Shown here: positions 1 to 5,408 of the stretch, piece by piece
Layout: each line of letters opens with the position of its first letter
Position numbering within the stretch: the first letter of the stretch is position 1
Assembly: GCA_900313435.1 (NCBI GenBank)
Contig: OMRF01000119.1
Location: 1 to 6,810, forward strand
Length of the DNA: 6,810 nt
Origin: an uncultured Lachnospiraceae bacterium
GTDB lineage: Bacteria > Bacillota > Clostridia > Lachnospirales > Lachnospiraceae
Reading direction: 5' to 3'
Made by a program: the position numbers and the translations under genes
Notes under the pieces: model-generated
What the model saw: only the letters and a program-made list of their open reading frames with translations
Database searches by the model: none
What the model was told of the DNA's origin: nothing

Positions 1-987
1 CTGGAAGACATAGGACCTGATCTGATTACCCCAGGATATGCCTGAAACATCTCCCCTGATCTCGGCGCGGGCTTCTTCATTTTCCTCCATCTTCAGCATC
101 AAGAGCTTACTCTTCAGCATCTGCATTGCCTTGTCCTTGTTCATATGCTGGGAACGCTCATTCTGACAGGTCACAACTATCCCTGTGGGGAAATGGGTGA
201 TCCTGATAGCGGAGGATGTCTTGTTGATATGCTGTCCGCCGGCGCCACTGGAGCGGTAGGTATCCACCCTTATGTCTTCGTCCTTTACCTCTATGTCTAT
301 ATCATCCTCTATGTCGGGCATGACATCGCAGGAAGCGAAGGAGGTCTGCCTTTTGCCGTTGGCATTGAAGGGCGAGATACGTACAAGCCTGTGGATCCCC
401 ATTTCGGATTTGAGATAGCCGTAGGCGTTTTCGCCATTCACTTCAAAGGTAACGGATTTGATACCGGCCTCATCTCCCTCAAGAAGATCAAGAAGCTCGA
501 CGGAATAGCCATGAGCCTCTGCCCACCTCGTGTACATCCGGTACAGCATCTGCGTCCAGTCGCAGGCCTCAGTACCGCCTGCTCCCGAATGAAGGGTCAC
601 TATAGCGTTTTCAAAATCATACTCGCCGGAGAGGAGAGTTTTTATCCTTAGAGTCTCGAAGTCTGAAGTAAACGCTTCAAACTGTTCCATAGCCTCTGCC
701 GCGATCTCGGGATCATTTTCCTCGTTCCCAAGGTCGATATAATCCAGGATATCCGAAAACTGACTATCCAGGGAATCGATCGCCGAAACATCATCCTTCA
801 GGCTCTTAAGCTCCTGCGATAATCTTCCGCTGGCCGCAGGATCGCTCCAAAAATCAGGAGCCTCCATCTTTTTCTCAAGTTCCTCGATCCTGTTTTTCTT
901 TCCCTCTATGTCAAGGGACTTTCTGACCTCGGTCAGAGGTGCCTTGTATTCATTAAGTTTTGTTTTTAATTCTTCAAGTTCAAGCAT
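1..987 (-). CDS. prfB: Peptide chain release factor 2 (RF2), 3' end beyond window
   Basis: RF2 recognises UGA and UAA stop codons in the ribosomal A site and triggers peptidyl-tRNA hydrolysis in the cytoplasm. The minus frame is open from ATG at 987 to the window edge, giving 329 codons; RF2 is usually about 365 residues, so roughly 40 C-terminal residues are missing. The stop-recognition tripeptide SPF is at residues 205-207 and the catalytic GGQ at 250-252 (context RSSGAGGQHINK), the same numbering as E. coli RF2. SPF rather than PxT separates it from RF1. Residues 1-110 are the charged helical domain 1. The start has an AAAGGA Shine-Dalgarno site 6-7 nt upstream that overlaps the end of the protease gene, so it is probably co-transcribed with it. 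The gene is in frame throughout: the usual +1 programmed frameshift at codons 25-26 is absent. Identification is firm. Confidence 0.97.
   Translation of the reverse strand, partial: MLELEELKTKLNEYKAPLTEVRKSLDIEGKKNRIEELEKKMEAPDFWSDPAASGRLSQELKSLKDDVSAIDSLDSQFSDILDYIDLGNEENDPEIAAEAMEQFEAFTSDFETLRIKTLLSGEYDFENAIVTLHSGAGGTEACDWTQMLYRMYTRWAEAHGYSVELLDLLEGDEAGIKSVTFEVNGENAYGYLKSEMGIHRLVRISPFNANGKRQTSFASCDVMPDIEDDIDIEVKDEDIRVDTYRSSGAGGQHINKTSSAIRITHFPTGIVVTCQNERSQHMNKDKAMQMLKSKLLMLKMEENEEARAEIRGDVSGISWGNQIRSYVFQ
910..915 (-). other. Site where prfB programmed frameshift would lie (absent here)
   Basis: Codons 25 and 26 of prfB read CTT GAC. In species with autoregulated RF2 the same place reads CTT TGA C, where ribosomes must slip +1 over an in-frame UGA. 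Here one T fewer makes Leu-Asp directly in frame, and no stop interrupts the reading. The preceding GAGG at codons 20-21 resembles a weak remnant of the internal Shine-Dalgarno stimulator but is too far upstream to match the classical spacing. The sequence is seen directly; loss by deletion of one base is inferred. Confidence 0.8.
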
Positions 988-998
988 GACAGATCCTT

Positions 999-2222
999 TT
1001 ATTTATTTTCAGTAAGAATGGAATAGGCCTTGTTTATCTGGCTGTCGCCAAGATAATCGGAAACCGTGTACTCATCCTCGTATTTGTTCTTCAACGCTTC
1101 CTGATCACCGGTATAAGAGTACTCAACCTCTATGTCGGGCTCTATCCCCTTACCATGGATATCATCGCCGTTCGGAGTTAAATACTTCTTCGTGGTAAGC
1201 TCTATCCGGCTTCCATCGGAAAGAGGATAAATGTACTGCACGATCCCCTTTCCATAGGTCTTCTTCCCGACTATGGTGGCTGCCTTGAAATCCTTCATCG
1301 CCCCTGTAAATATCTCGGCTGAGGACGCGGAATTCTCATCCACGAGAACCACTGAAGGAATATCTATGACCCGCTCGTCATCCGAGTAAAATGCCTGCTT
1401 CCTTCCTTTGTTATCAACGGTATAGACCAGGACGCCCGCCGGGAGGATGTCGTCAAGAACCGTGAGCACTTCATCCACCAGTCCTCCGGGATTCTGGCGA
1501 AGATCATATATAACAGAGGTCATCCCAGCTTCCTGGAGCTTCTTCATCTCTTTTCTGAAAGACGGTGCCGTTTCTGCATTGAACTCTGATATCCGAAGAT
1601 AGCCGACACCCTTGTCAAGCATAGTGGAAAACACACTGGGAGTGTTAACCTTCGCCCGTAACATATCGAAGGATAATTCCTTCCCGTCCCGAAGCACCTT
1701 TATGGTAACAGGAGTCCCGCTCTCACCTTGGATCAATGCCACCGATTCGGACAGAGACATATTCGTGACATCAGTATCATCCACGCCTATAAAAATGTCA
1801 CCCCGAAGGATTCCGGCTTCCTTAGCGGGAGAATCCTCATAGACCGTCTTGATGAGCTTTTTGGTGACATCACCTCTGACTGAGACCACAACCCCTATCC
1901 CGACGAAGTTTCCGGTTGTGGCTTCATCAGCCTTTACGGCCTCCTCCTTCGTGAAATAGATGCTGTACTTGTCCGAAAGTCCCTGAACAAGGCCCTTGTA
2001 CATACCTTCAATGAGGGCATTCCTGTCAACCGGCTCGTAGAAGTTTTCCTCGATCAGCTTGTCTATCTTTCCCAGCTTTGATACTGATTCAAGGGTGATT
2101 GCTCCGCCTGACAGGCTGTTAAGATAAACTGCCACAAAGATGATCGCGGCAATTACAGTTGCCACGATCCCGGTAACAAGCCCCTTTGCAAAGCCTCCTG
2201 AAGAAGGCCTGTCCTCATACAT
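999..2222 (-). CDS. S41 family C-terminal processing protease (CtpA/CtpB type)
   Basis: This is a membrane-anchored serine protease of 407 aa, active outside the cytoplasmic membrane. Residues 14-37 form a single N-terminal transmembrane anchor. Residues about 104-190 are a PDZ domain (GNFVGIGVVV start, GDIFIGVDD core), which recognises substrate C termini and gates the active site. Residues about 205-365 are the S41 core: YDLRQNPGG at 239-247, then the Ser-Lys-Gln set S300 (NSASSAE), K325 (TYGKG) and Q329, with the same spacing as B. subtilis CtpB. It therefore looks catalytically intact. The ATG at 2222 overlaps the end of ftsX by 8 nt, with AGAGG about 8 nt upstream, so translation is coupled to FtsX. 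Family members cleave envelope or signalling proteins; the substrate here is unknown. A role in processing FtsEX-controlled hydrolases is only suggested by position. Confidence 0.95.
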   Translation of the reverse strand: MYEDRPSSGGFAKGLVTGIVATVIAAIIFVAVYLNSLSGGAITLESVSKLGKIDKLIEENFYEPVDRNALIEGMYKGLVQGLSDKYSIYFTKEEAVKADEATTGNFVGIGVVVSVRGDVTKKLIKTVYEDSPAKEAGILRGDIFIGVDDTDVTNMSLSESVALIQGESGTPVTIKVLRDGKELSFDMLRAKVNTPSVFSTMLDKGVGYLRISEFNAETAPSFRKEMKKLQEAGMTSVIYDLRQNPGGLVDEVLTVLDDILPAGVLVYTVDNKGRKQAFYSDDERVIDIPSVVLVDENSASSAEIFTGAMKDFKAATIVGKKTYGKGIVQYIYPLSDGSRIELTTKKYLTPNGDDIHGKGIEPDIEVEYSYTGDQEALKNKYEDEYTVSDYLGDSQINKAYSILTENK

Positions 2223-3123
2223 TAAGATGCCTCTTTAAGGTAAGACGGCTTCCAAGATAACCGATCCCTATTCCGAGAACCATCGCCACCGGTATCAATA
2301 TCACAAATACCTTCTGTGCGGGAACGAAGCTCATCATCGAAGAAAGAGCAAGGAAACGGTTGCTGACGTACTCGATTATCTGCCTGTAGAGGAAGAATAA
2401 TAATATCAGCGGGATCACGGAGCCTATCAATCCTATCAGGACACCCTCAACTATGAAGGGAGAACGGACAAAATTATCCCGGGCACCAATAAGCTTCATT
2501 ATCGCTATTTCCTCTTTTCTCACGGAAATACCGACAGTAATGGTATTTGAAATGAGGAAGATTGAAACGAGGACCAGTATCAGGACTACAACAACAGAGA
2601 TGAAGGCGATGAGGCTGTTGAAGTCAGTAAGGGTCTTTGCCGTGAGCTCTGACTGACGTACCTCTCTCACTCCCTGCTGCTGCTTTATGAAATCAACGAG
2701 GATCTGCTGCCGGCTCACATCCTTGAGGTATACCTCATAGTTTGCACTGTTCGCCAGCGGATTGTCATCCGCAAAACCTTCGGCAAGATCGGGATTGTTG
2801 GGGAAATACTCCTGCCTGAAGGTTTCCCAGGCCTCCTCGGGGCTGACATACTTTACTCTGTCGACCTCCTGCCGGCCTTTGATGGCCTCTCCTATCTTGT
2901 CTATCTGTTCCTGCGGAAGCCCTTCATCAAAGAATACGGTAACCGCAACACCCTCCTCCGCATTCTTCACCATTGAACTGAAATTCATCCCAAGTGAGAA
3001 GAAGAGTCCGAAAAGAAAGATACAGGCGGTCATTGTAGCTATGGAGGCTACTGAAAACATCTTGTTGGTGCGGATATTCTTAAATCCCTGTCCTATATTG
3101 TAAAAAAGCGTTCTAAGCTTCAT
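2215..3123 (-). CDS. ftsX: Cell division ABC transporter-like permease FtsX
   Basis: FtsX is the membrane half of FtsEX, which couples cytoplasmic ATP hydrolysis to activation of peptidoglycan hydrolases outside the cell rather than to transport. The 302-aa product has a cytoplasmic N-terminus with the conserved NIRTNKMFS stretch (residues 16-24). Four membrane segments lie at about 23-47, 171-193, 224-246 and 271-291. The large extracellular loop between segments 1 and 2 (about 48-170) is where hydrolase partners bind in other species. The motif KEEIAIMKLIGA (203-214), between segments 2 and 3, is the family's coupling region facing FtsE. The ATG overlaps the ftsE stop as ATGA, with GGAG 10 nt upstream. 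Length and topology are typical for Gram-positive FtsX. Identification is firm. Confidence 0.96.
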   Translation of the reverse strand: MKLRTLFYNIGQGFKNIRTNKMFSVASIATMTACIFLFGLFFSLGMNFSSMVKNAEEGVAVTVFFDEGLPQEQIDKIGEAIKGRQEVDRVKYVSPEEAWETFRQEYFPNNPDLAEGFADDNPLANSANYEVYLKDVSRQQILVDFIKQQQGVREVRQSELTAKTLTDFNSLIAFISVVVVLILVLVSIFLISNTITVGISVRKEEIAIMKLIGARDNFVRSPFIVEGVLIGLIGSVIPLILLFFLYRQIIEYVSNRFLALSSMMSFVPAQKVFVILIPVAMVLGIGIGYLGSRLTLKRHLNV

Positions 3124-3797
3124 TTCTCATTATCTCCGTCATCATCACTGACCACAACGCCCTTCTTTATGGTAATGACTCTCTTGCCCATGGCTCGTAC
3201 GATCTCCATATTGTGGGTCACCACAACGACAGTCGTACCGCGGCTGTTGATATCGGCTAGGAGTTTCATTATCTCCCAGGCATTGTTGTTGTCAAGGTTT
3301 CCGGTAGGCTCATCGGCAAGCAGGATCTTTGGCTCATTCACAAGCGCACGGGCGATGGCGACTCTCTGCTGCTCACCGCCTGACAGCTGTTTCGGAAGAG
3401 ATCTGTATTTTGCCGCAAGCCCCACAAGTGAGAGTGTGAGGGGGACGCGCTTCTTGATCTCCCTCTTCGATGCCTCAACGACATGCATCGCAAAGGAAAC
3501 ATTGTCGTAAACGTTCCTGTCGGGAAGAAGCCTGAAGTTCTGAAATACGACCCCTACATTCCTCCTGAACATAGGTATCTGCTTGTGGGATATCCTGGAA
3601 AGGTCTTTTCCGTCCACAACGATCTTTCCATGGGTAGGGGCAAGCTCCTTCAGAAGGAGCTTGATGATGGTGGACTTTCCGGAACCGGAGGCCCCCACTA
3701 TGAAAACGAACTCTCCGGGCCTGATATGAAGCGAAACATCGGTAATCGCAACGACGCCGGCCTCATAGGTCTTGCTGACATGCTCTAGACGTATCAA
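3120..3797 (-). CDS. ftsE: Cell division ATP-binding protein FtsE
   Basis: FtsE is the ABC ATPase that drives FtsX from the cytoplasmic face. All ABC motifs are present in 225 aa: Walker A GASGSGKST (35-43), Q-loop Q86, signature LSGGE (138-142), Walker B ILLADE (158-163), D-loop NLD (167-169) and switch His195. The start is TTG at 3797-3795. It gives the typical family opening MIRLEHVSKTY, and no ATG fits. The TTG shares TTGA with the TGA stop of the upstream regulator gene, and a GGAGG site lies 10 nt upstream inside that gene. The downstream overlap with ftsX is ATGA, so both partners should be made in linked amounts. The last ten residues are acidic and Asp-rich, as is common for variable FtsE tails. 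Identification is firm. Confidence 0.97.
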   Translation of the reverse strand: MIRLEHVSKTYEAGVVAITDVSLHIRPGEFVFIVGASGSGKSTIIKLLLKELAPTHGKIVVDGKDLSRISHKQIPMFRRNVGVVFQNFRLLPDRNVYDNVSFAMHVVEASKREIKKRVPLTLSLVGLAAKYRSLPKQLSGGEQQRVAIARALVNEPKILLADEPTGNLDNNNAWEIMKLLADINSRGTTVVVVTHNMEIVRAMGKRVITIKKGVVVSDDDGDNEK

Positions 3798-4906
3798 AAG
3801 TTGTTGTCCTCCATATATTTCATGTATTCAACGACCATCAGGGCTATCTTGAATGTGATAGCATCCTCAAACACCCGAAGGTCAAGTCCTGTCTGCCTCT
3901 GAAGCTTGTCAAGGCGGTATACAAGCGTATTCCTGTGGATATAGAGCTGCCTGGATGTCTCGGAAACATTCAGACTGTTTTCAAAAAATTTGTTGATCGT
4001 GGACAAGGTCTCCTCATCAAAATCGTCCGGCGATCTGTCACCGAAGATCTCCCTGATGAACATCCTGCAAAGGGGAAGCGGAAGCTGATATATGAGTCTT
4101 CCTATGCCAAGGACCGAATAAGCCACTATCCTGCTATGGGAAAAGAATATCTTCCCTACATCAAGAGCCATGGCTGCTTCCTTGTAGGAACGGGATACGT
4201 CCTTTAACTCATCGACAGGATTGCCATATGCCACGCGGATCATAGGCTCCTTCTTTTCTGAGAAGGCCTCTATTATTACCTCCGCGGTCCTTTCTATCTC
4301 GAGCCTTTCCTCCTCGGGTGTCTTTCCCGAAAGCTCCTTTACAACGATGATATTTTCCTCATCCACACAGGTAACAAAGTCCCTTGGAGTCTGTCCCGCA
4401 ACGCTCTTTATCCGGTCAAGCTCGTCACCTGTCTTCTCCCTGCCTATCTCCACCACGAGCACGGCACGCCTCGCTTCGAGTTCAACATGGAGCTTCTTCG
4501 CACGGTTATAAATATCGACCAGAAGGAGATTGTCAAGAAGAAGGTTCTTCATGAAATTGTCCCGGTCAAACCGCTCGCGATAGGCCGTCAGAAGCTCTGA
4601 AAGCTGGAAGGACAGCACCTTTACAGCCGCAATAGCCTCCTTTGACGCCCCCTTTGATACGATGATATACTCCACCTGTTCGGAATCCATCACCTTCACG
4701 TAACGATCACCGCCTGCGGTCTTTTCATCCTCCGGTGACTGCGAAAGTGCGGCCGCATTCCTCGAATACTTCTCGCCATCTTCCCCCTCGGAAAATGACT
4801 TTGACTCTGCAAGAAAGGTACCGTCTCTGTCAAGGACCGCCATGGGCTGCCCGAGAATCTCAGAAACGCTTTCCAGCGTTTTCAACAACAGCTGATTCGA
4901 TATCAT
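3794..4906 (-). CDS. CdaR/PucR-type transcriptional regulator, C-terminal HTH
   Basis: This is a predicted cytoplasmic DNA-binding regulator of 370 aa. Residues about 298-360 match the PucR/CdaR C-terminal helix-turn-helix, with core NVSETSRQLYIHRNTLVYRL (313-332) followed by the KLQRQTGLDL continuation. Residues about 145-255 resemble the degenerate GGDEF-like domain placed before this HTH in CdaR proteins (VLVVEIGR at 149-156, RVAYGNPV at 224-231). Residues 1-110 look like a small PAS-like or sensor module (MAVLDRDGTFLAES at 22-35) leading into a helix, and are only weakly assignable. The start at 4906 is chosen because it has a strong GGGGGAG site and the protein begins sensibly there; the frame stays open to 5119, but that part is AT-rich promoter-like DNA. 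Its stop overlaps ftsE. The ligand and targets are unknown. Relatives sense sugar diacids or purine intermediates, but nothing here supports those ligands. Confidence 0.88.
   Translation of the reverse strand: MISNQLLLKTLESVSEILGQPMAVLDRDGTFLAESKSFSEGEDGEKYSRNAAALSQSPEDEKTAGGDRYVKVMDSEQVEYIIVSKGASKEAIAAVKVLSFQLSELLTAYRERFDRDNFMKNLLLDNLLLVDIYNRAKKLHVELEARRAVLVVEIGREKTGDELDRIKSVAGQTPRDFVTCVDEENIIVVKELSGKTPEEERLEIERTAEVIIEAFSEKKEPMIRVAYGNPVDELKDVSRSYKEAAMALDVGKIFFSHSRIVAYSVLGIGRLIYQLPLPLCRMFIREIFGDRSPDDFDEETLSTINKFFENSLNVSETSRQLYIHRNTLVYRLDKLQRQTGLDLRVFEDAITFKIALMVVEYMKYMEDNNF
3808..3812 (-). promoter_or_regulatory. Shine-Dalgarno site for the TTG start of ftsE
   Basis: GGAGG on the minus strand, 10 nt before the TTG codon, sits inside the last codons of the regulator gene. 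Its strength supports the non-ATG start, and its location implies that ribosomes finishing the regulator reinitiate on ftsE. Confidence 0.8.
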
Positions 4907-4911
4907 CTGAT

Positions 4912-4918
4912 CTCCCCC
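4912..4918 (-). promoter_or_regulatory. Shine-Dalgarno site deciding the regulator start
   Basis: GGGGGAG on the minus strand, 5 nt before the ATG at 4906. No comparable site precedes the in-frame upstream ATG at 5119, so this supports the 370-aa form over the 441-aa form. Confidence 0.75.
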
Positions 4919-4984
4919 GAAAAAAAATGATAACCCCTTTACGGAAAAACTGATGGCTTCTATAAAATAAGCCTTTGACAGTTT

Positions 4985-5025
4985 AATATAAAAATGTACA
5001 AAAGTGAAGCAAAAACTTGTGTCAA
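4985..5025 (-). promoter_or_regulatory. Candidate promoter region for the regulator-ftsEX unit
   Basis: On the minus strand an exact TTGACA lies at 5025-5020, but the hexamer 17 nt on (TTTGTA, 5002-4997) is a poor -10. A better -10, TATATT, lies at 4990-4985, but with only a weak -35 (TTTGCT, 5013-5008). One of the two should serve, giving a leader of roughly 70-90 nt before the regulator ATG. The AT-richness and position fit a promoter; the exact start is uncertain. Confidence 0.45.
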
Positions 5026-5027
5026 GT
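5015..5027 (-). promoter_or_regulatory. Short dyad over the -35: possible operator
   Basis: ACTTG-TGT-CAAGT is a perfect 5-bp dyad with a 3-nt centre that covers the TTGACA element (5020-5025). A protein bound here would block that promoter. Autoregulation by the downstream PucR-type regulator is a natural but untested idea; arms this short also arise by chance. Confidence 0.25.
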
Positions 5028-5086
5028 ACAAATACGAAAACCTTTTCTTTTCGTTGATTCACACAAAAAAAATAGGAGCGTACGCA

Positions 5087-5206
5087 ATGCGGAAATTGTT
5101 GATAACGTTCATAAGTCATTTAAAAGCCGCTAAACAGGCATCTCTTAAAAGGCACTTTATCAACAATTTTTGGTTTTTGTCCACCCCTGGTTTTGTTAAG
5201 TATTAG
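5087..5206 (+). CDS. Possible 39-aa plus-strand small ORF, unrecognised
   Basis: This is the only plus-strand frame with a good ribosome site: AGGAG followed 8 nt later by ATG at 5087, ending at TAG (5204-5206). The product would be a basic, hydrophobic 39-aa peptide beginning MRKLLITFISHLK, possibly amphipathic. Upstream on the plus strand, TTGACA (4975-4980) and TACAAA (4997-5002), 16 nt apart, could be a promoter. Against it: it is short, has no recognised family, lies in AT-rich intergenic DNA, and no plus-strand terminator follows. It is probably not a gene. Confidence 0.15.
   Translation: MRKLLITFISHLKAAKQASLKRHFINNFWFLSTPGFVKY
5093..5169. repeat. 13-bp perfect inverted repeat with DnaA-box-like cores
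   Basis: AAATTGTTGATAA (5093-5105) is the exact reverse complement of TTATCAACAATTT (5157-5169), with 51 nt between the arms. Each arm contains TTATCAACA, one base from the DnaA box TTATCCACA. A third, weaker match, TTGTCCACC, lies at 5177-5185 (two mismatches). The pair may be two protein-binding sites facing each other upstream of the regulator promoter, or a long-range stem. The sequence relation is certain; the function is inferred. Confidence 0.5.
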
Positions 5207-5261
5207 TATTACGCCATTCTCGTCATTTTGACGAAAGAAGCCGGATTATCTCACATCCGAT

Positions 5262-5307
5262 GCCACTAAATTCGTGCTTCGCCTTTGGCTCGCACTCATT
5301 AAGTGGC
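5262..5307 (-). repeat. Hairpin element A (tandem G-A mismatch stem-loop)
   Basis: This is an imperfect palindrome, drawn on the minus strand as it would be transcribed with the flanking genes. The outer stem pairs 5262-5267 with 5302-5307. A T-T mismatch follows (5268/5301), then a 3-bp stem (5269-5271/5298-5300), a GA/GA internal mismatch (5272-5273/5296-5297), a 4-bp stem (5274-5277/5292-5295), and an inner GCC/GGC hairpin with an AAA loop. It shares its architecture and about half its bases with element B, and stem differences are compensated. It also carries GCGAAGC, a heptamer known to form an unusually stable DNA mini-hairpin. It lacks a T-run, so it is not a terminator. It is possibly a REP-like repeat or a structured RNA. 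Confidence 0.65.
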
Positions 5308-5319
5308 CCTGTATGGCAA

Positions 5320-5352
5320 GCTCTAAGCTCGCGCTTCGCGCTCGCTAAGAGC
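5320..5352 (-). repeat. Hairpin element B (tandem G-A mismatch stem-loop)
   Basis: This second copy lies 12 nt from element A. On the minus strand a 5-bp outer stem (5320-5324/5348-5352) is followed by a T-T mismatch (5325/5347), a 3-bp stem (5326-5328/5344-5346), a GA/GA mismatch (5329-5330/5342-5343) and a GCGC/GCGC stem capped by GAA (5331-5341). The tip is the ultra-stable GCGAAGC mini-hairpin. The order and size of every segment equal those in A except that A has an extra inner stem. It sits just downstream of the hydrolase terminator, so it is transcribed only by read-through or from an unseen start. Confidence 0.65.
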
Positions 5353-5358
5353 CAGCAC

Positions 5359-5388
5359 AAAAAAAGCCGGCACGGAAGTGGTGCCGGC
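5359..5388 (-). terminator. Intrinsic terminator of the NlpC/P60 gene
   Basis: On the minus strand GCCGGCAC and GTGCCGGC form a perfect 8-bp GC-rich stem with a 7-nt loop, followed by seven Ts (5365-5359). It begins about 20 nt after the hydrolase stop. This is a strong Rho-independent terminator for leftward transcription; no T-run exists on the other strand. It separates the hydrolase from the regulator-ftsEX unit. Confidence 0.93.
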
Positions 5389-5408
5389 ATTGAACATTCA
5401 AATATCGA

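Noticed and set aside
145..651. Plus-strand open frame of 168 codons
   Set aside because: It is antisense to prfB, whose SPF and GGQ motifs and family-like sequence are unmistakable on the minus strand.
5078..5085. GCGTACGC palindrome
   Set aside because: An 8-bp palindrome with no partner site; noted only because it sits in AT-rich DNA.
4907..5119. N-terminal extension of the regulator to an ATG at 5119 (71 extra residues)
   Set aside because: The stretch is AT-rich, holds promoter-like hexamers, encodes an unlikely Phe/Tyr/Cys-rich segment, and has no good ribosome site; the ATG at 4906 does.
5221..5233. CGTCA-TTT-TGACG short hairpin
   Set aside because: A 5-bp stem with a 3-nt loop and no further context; common by chance.
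5242..5259. CGGAT/ATCCG hairpin followed on the minus strand by a T-rich stretch, as a second terminator
   Set aside because: The stem has only 5 bp with an 8-nt loop and the T-run is interrupted by C; too weak to call, although it adds to the structured character of the region.
5262..5352. The two repeated hairpins as a CRISPR array
   Set aside because: Only two units, with internal palindromes, a 12-nt gap and no repeat-spacer regularity or cas genes.
5262..5352. The two hairpins as a riboswitch for the regulator-ftsEX unit
   Set aside because: They match no riboswitch I recognise and lie upstream of the likely promoter at about 5020, so they would not be in the leader.
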